Source: Actinomycetota bacterium
Lineage (GTDB): Bacteria; Actinomycetota; UBA4738; HRBIN12
NCBI GenBank assembly: GCA_016201135.1
Contig: JACQDK010000020.1
Span: forward strand, 1-36,284
Length of the DNA: 36,284 nt
Direction: 5' to 3'
This document shows positions 8,334-14,507 of the stretch, one piece after another (the first letter of the stretch is position 1; each line of letters opens with the position of its first letter). The notes beneath the pieces are model-generated. The model worked only from the letters and a program-made list of their open reading frames with translations. It did no database searches and was not told the origin of the DNA. Made by a program: the position numbers and the translations under genes.

Positions 8334-8702
8334 TCAGCTCCCCATCATGCCCGACCCGGAGTCCATCATCCCGCTCGAGGAGCCGGACCCGGAGCCCATC
8401 ATCCCGCCGCCGGTTGCTCCAGAGTGGTGAGAGCTCATGTCGCCGTTCATCATCTGCTCCATCTGCTCGTGGATGGCGTCGCATCGGGCCTGAAGTTCCG
8501 CGGGCATCTGAGCGTGCATCTGCTGCATCCCGGGGGAGTCGTGCATAGCGTCCATCGCCGTCCACCAGTCCGTCTGCGCCGCAGTCGGAGTTGTGCTGGA
8601 CGGACTGGTGCCGCTCGAGCTACCCGCCGAGAACGTGAAACCCAGGGTGAGCGCGAGAGCGAGCCCGATCGCCACCCCGAGGGAGATCCAACGTGCCTTC
8701 AT
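8334..8702 (-). CDS. Secreted or anchored Met/His-rich small protein, possible metal binder
   Basis: A 122-residue protein. Residues 1-28 form a signal peptide or anchor (MKARWISLGVAIGLALALTL), followed by a Ser/Thr/Pro linker. The core is helical and Met-rich (WWTAMDAMHDSPGMQQMHAQM, then a second half with HEQMEQMM). The tail is of low complexity with repeated GMM and MMGSG units plus an HH pair. Met-rich extracytoplasmic segments commonly bind Cu(I), so copper chaperoning is a reasonable inference in this context. ATG 8702 is chosen because AAAGGAGG lies 8 nt upstream; an in-frame GTG at 8708 would be too close to it. It begins just past the sensor-kinase stop (8705), so coupling is likely. 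Confidence 0.75.
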   Translation of the reverse strand: MKARWISLGVAIGLALALTLGFTFSAGSSSGTSPSSTTPTAAQTDWWTAMDAMHDSPGMQQMHAQMPAELQARCDAIHEQMEQMMNGDMSSHHSGATGGGMMGSGSGSSSGMMDSGSGMMGS

Positions 8703-8704
8703 CT

Positions 8705-10126
8705 TCACCGCCTCCTTTCGACGCCCACCGTAACCGGGGCGTGTGAAGGGGCCATGAAGGGGGCGCGTTCCCCGGATGAAGCCAGCGGCAGGAGAACCGT
8801 GAACGTCGTGCCCTGCTGCAGTTCGCTCGCGACCTCGATGTCGCCTCGGTGGGCCCGGACCAGTTCGCGGGCGACGGTGAGGCCGATCCCCGATCCGCCG
8901 GCGCGGGCGCCGCGGCCCCGGAAGAACCGGTCGAACACCTGCTGGAGCTCGTCGGCGGGGATACCCGGGCCGGTGTCGGAGACGCGGATGACGGCGTTGT
9001 CTCCCTCCCGGCGAAGGGTGAGGTCGACCTCACCACCCGGCGGGGTGAACTTCAGCGCATTCGAGAGCAGGTTCGCGACGACCTGCCGGATCCGTGTGGG
9101 GTCCGCCTGGACGGCGACATCGGAGAGATAGGCGGCGAGCCGCACGTCCTCGGCCTCGTACGGGCCCGCGAACTCCCGTGCGGCGCCTTCGAGCAGGGGC
9201 CGAAGGTCGACCGGCTGGCGGACGAGCGAGAACCTGGCGGCATCGGCCGAGGCGAGGGTCTCGAGGTCGGCGACGAGCCGGGACAGCCGGAGCGTCTCCT
9301 CGTGCAGGGAGGCCAGGGCGGGTGACGTCGGCTCGACCACGCCATCTTGTATCCCCTCGATCTGGGTGCGGAGGATCGTGAGGGGCGTGCGCAGCTCGTG
9401 TGCGACGTCGGCCGCGAACTCCCTCCGCAGCCGGTCCTCCTCCTCGATCGTGTCGGCCAGCGTGTTGAACGCTCTTGCCATCTCGCCGAACTCGTCTGGA
9501 CCCTCGGACTCGACCCGTTCCGAGCGGTCGCCGAGCGCCAGCGCACGGGCCGTCTTCGTCAGCTCTCGAGCCGGCGCCGTCGCGCGGCGGGCGAGCACGA
9601 TCCCCAGTGCCAGAGCCACGAAACCGGCGAGGATCCCCCCCAAGAGCAGCAGCCGGTTCACCGAGGAACGGAACGCGACGTCCTGAGGGAGGAGTCCGGG
9701 CTGGGGGAGCCGGATGACCGCCGTGCCAACGACCGAGCCATCCACCCGGATCGGGAGCCGCTGCTCGGGCCCGAGCGGCCCGCTTCCCATCATCTGACGG
9801 TGCAGCGCCGCCATCTGGCCGCTCACCCCGGCGGAGGCGTCCCAGACCGTCTTGCCCTGTGCGTCGACGACCCGGACCGCCCCACCGTCCATCAGCGCGA
9901 GGGACTGGAGCGACTCGAGGTCGGCCGCGCTCCAGCCGTCCGCCCGCCGGTACGAGTCGGCGAGCCCCGCGACGAGCTGCCGCTCCCTCGCGTCCTGCTG
10001 CTCGTGCAGGTAGGACGCGAACGTGGTGCCGAACTCGACGTTCACCAGGATCGCGGTGAGCGCTGCCGCCGCGATCCCGACGCCGGCGAAGGCCGCGGCC
10101 AACCGAAGCGCATAGGATCTACGCAT
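8705..10126 (-). CDS. Two-component sensor histidine kinase
   Basis: A 473-residue inner-membrane kinase. TM1 is at about residues 8-29, followed by an extracytoplasmic sensor region (30-155), TM2 (156-179), HAMP (180-232), HisKA with phospho-acceptor His243 in the H-box DVAHELRTPLT, and HATPase_c with the N-box around Asn356, G1 box DTGPGIP (384-390) and G2 GSGIGL (411-416). All catalytic motifs are present, so the kinase should be active. The sensor region has no Cys but holds a QMMGSG motif (111-116) resembling the tail of the adjacent Met-rich protein. The gene overlaps the end of the response-regulator gene by 8 bp and shares its operon. The signal is unknown; copper or thiol stress is inferred from neighbours. 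Confidence 0.92.
   Translation of the reverse strand: MRRSYALRLAAAFAGVGIAAAALTAILVNVEFGTTFASYLHEQQDARERQLVAGLADSYRRADGWSAADLESLQSLALMDGGAVRVVDAQGKTVWDASAGVSGQMAALHRQMMGSGPLGPEQRLPIRVDGSVVGTAVIRLPQPGLLPQDVAFRSSVNRLLLLGGILAGFVALALGIVLARRATAPARELTKTARALALGDRSERVESEGPDEFGEMARAFNTLADTIEEEDRLRREFAADVAHELRTPLTILRTQIEGIQDGVVEPTSPALASLHEETLRLSRLVADLETLASADAARFSLVRQPVDLRPLLEGAAREFAGPYEAEDVRLAAYLSDVAVQADPTRIRQVVANLLSNALKFTPPGGEVDLTLRREGDNAVIRVSDTGPGIPADELQQVFDRFFRGRGARAGGSGIGLTVARELVRAHRGDIEVASELQQGTTFTVLLPLASSGERAPFMAPSHAPVTVGVERRR
8743..8759 (-). promoter_or_regulatory. CTTCAT-N5-CTTCAC direct repeat (site a)
   Basis: On the minus strand the sequence is CTTCAT, five bases, CTTCAC, an 11-bp period. 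It lies about 40 nt before the Met-rich protein start and inside the last codons of the sensor-kinase gene. It matches three other copies in this window (12662, 13692, 17473). The layout resembles OmpR/PhoP-type response-regulator boxes. A TANNNT element (TACGGT) follows 10 nt after the second half-site. Confidence 0.45.
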
Positions 10127-10624
10127 CCGGCTTCATCCCGAACTTGTACCCGACCCCAGTGACGGTGAGGACGAACCGAGGGTGTCTCGGGTCCTCGCCG
10201 AGCTTCCGCCGCAGGTTCTTCACGTGGGCGTCGATGGTCCGGTCGTACCCCTCGTAGTCGTACCCCTGGACCTTGGTGATCAGCTCGAAGCGGGAGAACA
10301 CGCGACCCGGGTGGGCAGCGAGGCTGTAGAGGAGATCGAAAGGCGGAGGCCGGTGACCCGGTCGTCCTCCGCGGCCTTGGCGGTTAGCATGATGATCGGC
10401 ACGCTGGAGTGGCTTCGAACCGCCCTGGCGATCTCCTCCCCGCTGAGATCGGGGAGCATGAGGTCGAGCACTATTAGGTCTGGGTTCGCGCGCTCCAGGG
10501 TCTCGAGAGCTCGCTGCCCAGTCTCCGCGACGAGCACCGCATAGCCTTCCCGCTCGAGGTAGGAGCGAACCAGGTCCCTGATCTTGCGCTCGTCGTCGAC
10601 GACGAGGATGGTTGCCGTGCCCAT
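10119..10624 (-). pseudogene. OmpR-family response regulator broken by an internal deletion with frameshift
   Basis: The receiver half starts at ATG 10624 and has the acidic pocket (Asp10, Asp11), phospho-acceptor Asp54 (IVLDLMLPDLSG) and Thr81 (IIMLTAK). After TGLRL (residue 95) the frame runs into nonsense and stops at 10280. In another frame, FDLLYSLAAHPGRVFSR resumes the recognition half of a winged-helix domain, continuing through RTIDAHVKNLRRKLGEDP to the stop at 10119. The missing part is the end of the receiver with its conserved Lys, the linker and the first strands of the DNA-binding domain. Family length is about 225-235 residues, so roughly 75-85 codons are gone, by a number of bases not divisible by three. 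It sits 8 bp into the intact kinase gene. It is either a true pseudogene or a local assembly error. Confidence 0.85.
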
Positions 10625-10743
10625 GTTGCGTCCCCCACCACAGTCTGCCGTAACACGAGCTTCACGGCGACCCGAAGAGGCGATCAGGGTCCTTCGCCCT
10701 TGGCCATCCGAGTCCAAGGGCCCTCCGGGAACCGGGCCGCTGC

Positions 10744-11436
10744 TCAAGAGAGGTAGGGGCGGATGGCCGACATGATCTCGGAGGTCGAGGCGTACATCGA
10801 CGAGTACTCCTTCGCCCAGCGGATCCGCCCGGAGGCGTCGATGAAGACGAGACCGTGTCCGGGCAGGTCCGCGTGCATGCCCTTGCCGAGCATCCCGTAC
10901 TCCTTCGACACCGCGCCACCTTCGTCGATCAGGAACGGCGTCGTGATGCCGAAGCGCGTCATCTCGCTCCGGACCTGGTCCGCCGGGTTCATGACGATCG
11001 GCAGGACGGTGATGCCGGCGTCCCGGAGCTCGCCTCCGTTCTTCTCGAGCTCCACCATCTGGTAGAAGCAGGCGTCACACCCGACTCCCTCGCTGAAGTA
11101 GAGGAGGACGTTCTCGCCTCGGTAGTCGGAGAGCGAGACGGTCGATCCGCTCGTGGAGGCGAGCGAGAACGGCGGGGCCATCTTGCCCGCGAGGGCCTCA
11201 CCGCCGCCCGAGCTGCGGTTCCCGAAGAAGAGCATCGCTCCGACCACGACCACGACCCCGACGACGGCGACCTGACCCCAGGACGGGTCGAAGCTCCTAC
11301 GGCGCCGGCGCTTCGGTCCTGGCTTCGGCTTCCTGGGAGGGCTCTGATCCGTCGCCGCAACAGGCGTGTGGGACGGCGGGCTCGGACGCGTCTTCCCGCG
11401 ATGCCGCTGCGACGACCGCCTGGTCTTCGTGCTCAT
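10744..11436 (-). CDS. Membrane-anchored redoxin (TlpA/peroxiredoxin-like thioredoxin fold)
   Basis: A 230-residue protein. The N-terminal 50 residues are cytoplasmic and very rich in Arg, Lys, Pro and Ser; one TM helix follows (about 54-71); then an extracytoplasmic redoxin domain (83-228) beginning APPFSLASTSGSTVSLSDYR. The redox site is CDAC (Cys120, Cys123) after YFSEGVG. It would receive electrons from the CcdA protein upstream and reduce envelope thiols or peroxide (inference). ATG 11436 is supported by AAGGAGGG 7 nt upstream. That start lies 140 bp inside the ccdA gene, so the basic N-terminus and the CcdA tail are read from the same DNA in different frames. A shorter start inside the TM region has no good ribosome site. 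Confidence 0.82.
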   Translation of the reverse strand: MSTKTRRSSQRHRGKTRPSPPSHTPVAATDQSPPRKPKPGPKRRRRRSFDPSWGQVAVVGVVVVVGAMLFFGNRSSGGGEALAGKMAPPFSLASTSGSTVSLSDYRGENVLLYFSEGVGCDACFYQMVELEKNGGELRDAGITVLPIVMNPADQVRSEMTRFGITTPFLIDEGGAVSKEYGMLGKGMHADLPGHGLVFIDASGRIRWAKEYSSMYASTSEIMSAIRPYLS

Positions 11437-12316
11437 GGTGACTCCCTCCTTGATCGGTGTCGGACCTGCCCCGAACCGCGGCCACGACGAAGAACGCGGC
11501 CAGGCCCAGCAGGGCGAGGCCGAGGACCGGCTGGGGAACCGGCTTCAGGAACCGGACGATGTCGATCGAGGTTCGTGAGAGCCAGCGCCCGATCGCGCGC
11601 TGGAACCCCGGCGCACTGGTCGTGTTTCCGCTCGCGGCCAGGAACAGGACGAAGGCGCCCATCGCGGCGAAGGCGACGGCCACGCTGACGTTCACCGTGT
11701 TCGTGTGGACGGTCCGGCCGGCGACGCGGAGACGAACGGGCTTGGCTTGGAAGAGCCTTCGCTCGCCGAGCCTGAGCCGGTCCCAGAGCAGGCCCATGAG
11801 GAAGAGGGGGAACGCCATGCCGAACACGTAGGCGAGCCCGAGGCCACCCGCTCCGATCACCGATCCGGACAGGGCCGACAGCGCCAACACGCCGGCCATG
11901 ACCGGAGCGCAGCACGAGGACGCCACCCCCGAGAACACCCCGAGAGCGAAGACCCCCGCGGTGTCGCTCCGCTCCACCGAGGGCGCTCGCACGAACGAGG
12001 GCATGCTCCAGGTCTTCCCGAGCAGCGCGAGGACCGCGAGGGCCAGCATCAGCAGTCCTCCGAAGGCGTACAGCGGCGTGTGGAACCGGCGAACCGAAGT
12101 CATGACGAAGCCGACCCCGAGGGTCACGGGCAGCAGCACGACCGCGAGGCCGAGCGCGAACACGAGCGTCAGGGGAAGGAGCTTCCAGCGGCGATTCTTC
12201 ACCGCCGACGCCAGGTATGCCGGGAACAGGAACACGATGCAGCAGGGGCTGAAGAGCGCGACGGCGCCGGCGAAGAACGCCGCGAGGATCGACCCGGTGG
12301 TGAGCAGCCCGCCCAT
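11297..12316 (-). CDS. ccdA: CcdA/DsbD-type transmembrane thiol-electron transporter
   Basis: A 339-residue polytopic membrane protein with about six to seven TM helices. The two cysteine sites expected in CcdA/DsbD-beta proteins are present but as Cys pairs: SPCC (Cys25-Cys26) in TM1 and SSCCAPVM (Cys135-Cys136) in TM4. It should carry reducing equivalents from cytoplasmic thioredoxin across the membrane to the redoxin encoded next. The C-terminal extension of about 55 residues is hydrophilic, with HHEHE and a late ACCGD, and overlaps the redoxin gene. ATG 12316 follows the glutaredoxin stop directly (TAGATG), so translation is coupled. The loop between TM4 and TM5 is longer than in minimal CcdA. 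Confidence 0.88.
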   Translation of the reverse strand: MGGLLTTGSILAAFFAGAVALFSPCCIVFLFPAYLASAVKNRRWKLLPLTLVFALGLAVVLLPVTLGVGFVMTSVRRFHTPLYAFGGLLMLALAVLALLGKTWSMPSFVRAPSVERSDTAGVFALGVFSGVASSCCAPVMAGVLALSALSGSVIGAGGLGLAYVFGMAFPLFLMGLLWDRLRLGERRLFQAKPVRLRVAGRTVHTNTVNVSVAVAFAAMGAFVLFLAASGNTTSAPGFQRAIGRWLSRTSIDIVRFLKPVPQPVLGLALLGLAAFFVVAAVRGRSDTDQGGSHHEHEDQAVVAAASREDASEPAVPHACCGDGSEPSQEAEARTEAPAP

Positions 12317-12568
12317 CTATGCCGCCCGCTCCAGGTACCGGCGGAGCTTCTTGCGCGGCAATCGCCCCGAGCTGAACAGCACGCCGTCGACCAGCACGGC
12401 GGGGGGCATCGACGGCCGGTGCCGCTCGACGAGCTGCCGCCCTTCGGGGGAGGCCATGTCGACCTCCCGCACCGACAGCGGGAACTCCTCGGACAGCTCG
12501 GCCAGCGCCTCCAGGGCGTCCTCGCACAGGTGGCAGGCCGGAGACGTGACGACGACGATCTCGGTCAC
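12317..12568 (-). CDS. Glutaredoxin-like thioredoxin-fold protein
   Basis: An 83-residue protein of thioredoxin fold. It starts TEIVVVTSPACHLCEDALEA, so the active site is CHLC (Cys12, Cys15), with the cis-Pro segment PAVLVDGVLF near residue 58. It resembles the glutaredoxin-family DUF836-like redox proteins seen beside ccdA genes. It is cytoplasmic and may relay electrons to CcdA (inference). GTG 12568 has a GGAGG ribosome site about 8 nt upstream; longer in-frame starts lack one. It is the first gene of the minus-strand redox/two-component operon, with promoter elements 70-110 nt upstream. Confidence 0.85.
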   Translation of the reverse strand: MTEIVVVTSPACHLCEDALEALAELSEEFPLSVREVDMASPEGRQLVERHRPSMPPAVLVDGVLFSSGRLPRKKLRRYLERAA

Positions 12569-12638
12569 GGCGCCGGCCTCCGGAAACGGCCGACCCTGGC
12601 CCAGCCGTTCTGTTGCCTCACCTGGATCACCTCCACGC

Positions 12639-12678
12639 CACCTACAGCTTCGGGGCCGCGTGTGAAGGATCGGTGAAG
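12639..12678 (-). promoter_or_regulatory. Promoter with CTTCAC-N5-CTTCAC direct repeat (site b)
   Basis: On the minus strand CTTCAC (12678-12673), five bases, CTTCAC (12667-12662), then exactly 17 nt to TAGGTG (12644-12639). The second half-site occupies the -35 position and TAGGTG the -10. This is the arrangement of a promoter activated by an OmpR/PhoP-type regulator. It points at the glutaredoxin-CcdA-redoxin-kinase operon, whose first start is at 12568. Confidence 0.5.
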
Positions 12679-12808
12679 ACGATGGGCAGGCCGGATGCGC
12701 CCCGAGCTGCTCGAGGCTCGCCCCCACGCGCAGCCGCGCGGCAGGAAACGCATCCTGCCTTCACGTGCGCTCCACCGGTTCGCCACATCGGTGCAGCAGC
12801 CTGAGCCT

Positions 12809-13624
12809 GTGCTCGCCCACATCTCCTGGAAGGTCGTGACGGGCTTCCACGTGGGACCGCTGATGATCAGACCCCATGGGCTGCTCATCGCGGTGGGTTT
12901 CCTCGCCGGCGCGCGCTTGATGCAGCGGTATTCGCGTCCGCGCGGCATCTCCGACGAGACGCTCTCGCGGGTTCTGTGGTGGGCCCTGATCGGCGGGCTC
13001 GTCGGCACGCGAGTCGCGTGGGATCTGGGCCACTGGCGAGAGATGGGCTCGGTCCTGGACCTGGTCGCGATCTGGAACGGCGGGATGAGCCTGCTCGGCG
13101 GCCTGATCGGGGCGGTCCTTGTGGGCGGGTTCGTCGCCGGCCGGGAGAAGCTCTCGATCCTGCCCCTGCTCGACATGGCCGCTCCCGGGATCGCCCTCGG
13201 TATCGCGATCGGAAGGGTCAGCGATCTGGTCATCGGTGACCACCTTGGAAAGCCCACCACGCTCCCCTGGGGGTTTCGGTTCGTGGGAGGGGTTGAGCCC
13301 CTGGCGAACGTCCCGCCGATCGGGACTGTGGTCCACCCCGTGGCTCTCTACGACCTGATCCTGACCAGCGTGCTCCTCTTCGTGCTGATCCGGTTCATGC
13401 GGAAGCCTCGGGAGGACGGGTCGACCATCGCGGTGTTCACGTTGTGGTACGCGGGGGGGCGGGTCCTCACCGACTTCTTCCGAACCGACCCGCGCCCGCT
13501 GCTCGGTCTCACGGGCAGCCAGCTCACGTCGATCGTCGCGATCGTGACCGTGGTCGTCGCCCTCTGGTGGCGCGCCAAGCGACGATCGACCGCTCCGACG
13601 GCCGCTGCGATCGCCCGCACCTGA
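12809..13624 (+). CDS. Lgt-family (prolipoprotein diacylglyceryl transferase-like) membrane protein
   Basis: A 271-residue membrane protein of about seven TM helices. Family landmarks: IRPHGLLIAVGFLAGARL (20-37), GGMSLLGGLIGA (91-102), GIAIGRVSDLVIGDHLGKPT (131-150), PWGFRF, HPVALYD (176-182) and TDFFRTDPRP (221-230). Compared by eye with E. coli Lgt, the Arg of GRIGN (Arg136) and the late Arg are kept. The Tyr of RWYG is His23, the His of SFHGG is Leu96, and the Asn of GRIGN is Asp139. It may therefore be a divergent paralogue, not the housekeeping enzyme. GTG 12809 is a guess: no ribosome site is visible, and GTG 12791 is also possible. It lies between redox and metal-export genes, divergent from the glutaredoxin operon. 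Confidence 0.75.
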   Translation: MLAHISWKVVTGFHVGPLMIRPHGLLIAVGFLAGARLMQRYSRPRGISDETLSRVLWWALIGGLVGTRVAWDLGHWREMGSVLDLVAIWNGGMSLLGGLIGAVLVGGFVAGREKLSILPLLDMAAPGIALGIAIGRVSDLVIGDHLGKPTTLPWGFRFVGGVEPLANVPPIGTVVHPVALYDLILTSVLLFVLIRFMRKPREDGSTIAVFTLWYAGGRVLTDFFRTDPRPLLGLTGSQLTSIVAIVTVVVALWWRAKRRSTAPTAAAIART

Positions 13625-13658
13625 CCGGCACCCGACCGTGTCGTTCCGTCTTCATCCT

Positions 13659-13675
13659 ATACCCAGGTAGGGTAT
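13659..13675. promoter_or_regulatory. CsoR-like operator 1 (ATACCC-N5-GGGTAT)
   Basis: A perfect 17-bp palindrome, ATACCC AGGTA GGGTAT, 34 bp after the lgt-like stop and 175 bp before the DoxX gene. TACCC-N5-GGGTA is the layout of CsoR operators (for example the one before Bacillus copZA), recognised by copper-, nickel- or persulfide-sensing CsoR/RcnR/CstR repressors. A TANNNT element (TACCCT, minus strand) overlaps it. No csoR gene lies in the window. Confidence 0.5.
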
Positions 13676-13708
13676 CTATCGGCAGCACTTGGTGAAGGCT
13701 GCGTGAAA
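13669..13708 (-). promoter_or_regulatory. TTTCAC-N5-CTTCAC direct repeat with -10 (site c)
   Basis: On the minus strand TTTCAC (13708-13703), five bases, CTTCAC (13697-13692), 17 nt, TACCCT (13674-13669). Same geometry as site b, but it reads toward the lgt-like gene in antisense. It may be a dual-purpose site upstream of the plus-strand DoxX gene (145 nt away), or drive an antisense transcript. The -10 overlaps CsoR-like operator 1. Confidence 0.4.
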
Positions 13709-13804
13709 GAGCGCGCGAAGTCTCGCTGAGGGTGGGTTCCTCGCCCATCGGACCCGCGGGAAAAGGGACTCCCGTCCCTGATAAGCGATCAGGCGTGGAG
13801 TAGC

Positions 13805-13821
13805 CTACCCCAGTAGGGGAT
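13805..13821. promoter_or_regulatory. CsoR-like operator 2 (TACCC-N5-GGGGA)
   Basis: The sequence TACCC CAGTA GGGGA (13806-13820) repeats operator 1 with one mismatch in the arm; even the central GTA is shared. It sits 30 bp before the DoxX start and overlaps a TANNNT box (TAGCCT, 13801-13806), a position suited to repression. The two operator centres are 146 bp apart. Confidence 0.45.
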
Positions 13822-13850
13822 GGGCAAGGAGGATGTCGAAGGAGGACGTC

Positions 13851-14474
13851 ATGGCCGAGCCTACCGAGGTTCAGACCGAAGCTCGCTTCCGCGCGCGGGA
13901 GTGGCCGAAGAGTGCGGTGCGGATCGCCTTCGGAGTGATCTGGCTCGTCGATGCCGTCCTGAAGTGGCTGCCGGGCTTCCGAGCCGACTACATGGATCTG
14001 CTGAGAGAAGGAGCCGACGGCCAACCTGGATGGCTGAAGCCCTGGTTCGACTTCTGGATCAGGCTCCAGCGTCCGTACAGCGGGTTCTTCGCCTACCTCG
14101 TGGCGGGGGTCGAAACCGTCATCGCGCTCGCGGTGATCCTTGGCTTCGCCCGGAAGCTCACCTACATCTCCGCAACGGCGTTCAGCCTCCTGATCTGGTC
14201 CACGGCGGAGGGCTTCGGTGGGCCATACACGACCGGCGCTGCCGACGTCGGGACCGCGATCATCTACGCGGTGGTCTTCCTGGCGCTGCTGGTGCTGAAC
14301 GCCCAGCTCGGGCCGAGTCGTTACAGCGTGGACTTCCTGATCGAACGCCGCATCCCCTGGTGGTACCGCGTGGCAGAGGTCGGTGGCGTCCCGCGGCCGG
14401 AGACAGCTCGCGTCCCTGGTACGTCATCGCGCGCGGCGCCCACGTCCAGCGGCGGGGAGGGCGCACACGCGTGA
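13851..14474 (+). CDS. DoxX/DoxD-like membrane protein
   Basis: A 207-residue inner-membrane protein with four TM helices. Landmarks are IAFGVIWLVDAVLKWLPGF (TM1), a periplasmic loop ending PYSGFF, then AYLVAGVETVIALAVILGFA, SATAFSLLIWSTAEGF and AIIYAVVFLALLVLNAQLG. This is a DoxX-superfamily pattern, and the large extracytoplasmic loop recalls DoxD (thiosulfate:quinone oxidoreductase subunit), though I cannot assign that activity. ATG 13851 is chosen over ATG 13833 because GAAGGAGG lies 5 nt upstream. The C-terminal 25 residues are Ser/Ala-rich and disordered. Two CsoR-like operators and one direct-repeat site lie upstream, so metal or persulfide control is likely. Convergent with the P-type ATPase gene, 33 bp apart. 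Confidence 0.78.
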   Translation: MAEPTEVQTEARFRAREWPKSAVRIAFGVIWLVDAVLKWLPGFRADYMDLLREGADGQPGWLKPWFDFWIRLQRPYSGFFAYLVAGVETVIALAVILGFARKLTYISATAFSLLIWSTAEGFGGPYTTGAADVGTAIIYAVVFLALLVLNAQLGPSRYSVDFLIERRIPWWYRVAEVGGVPRPETARVPGTSSRAAPTSSGGEGAHA

Positions 14475-14507
14475 GCGCCGCGGCGCGCACCGGCTCAGGG
14501 CCGGCGA

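Noticed and set aside
10651-10668. A single CTTCAC half-site upstream of the broken response-regulator gene.
   Set aside because: No second half-site at 11 bp on either side, so it is not counted as a fifth copy of the box.
13524-14024. A minus-strand ORF across the lgt-DoxX gap, downstream of promoter-like site c.
   Set aside because: The translation is Arg/Ser/Pro-rich and lies opposite two clear genes. It is a shadow frame unless a transcript is shown.
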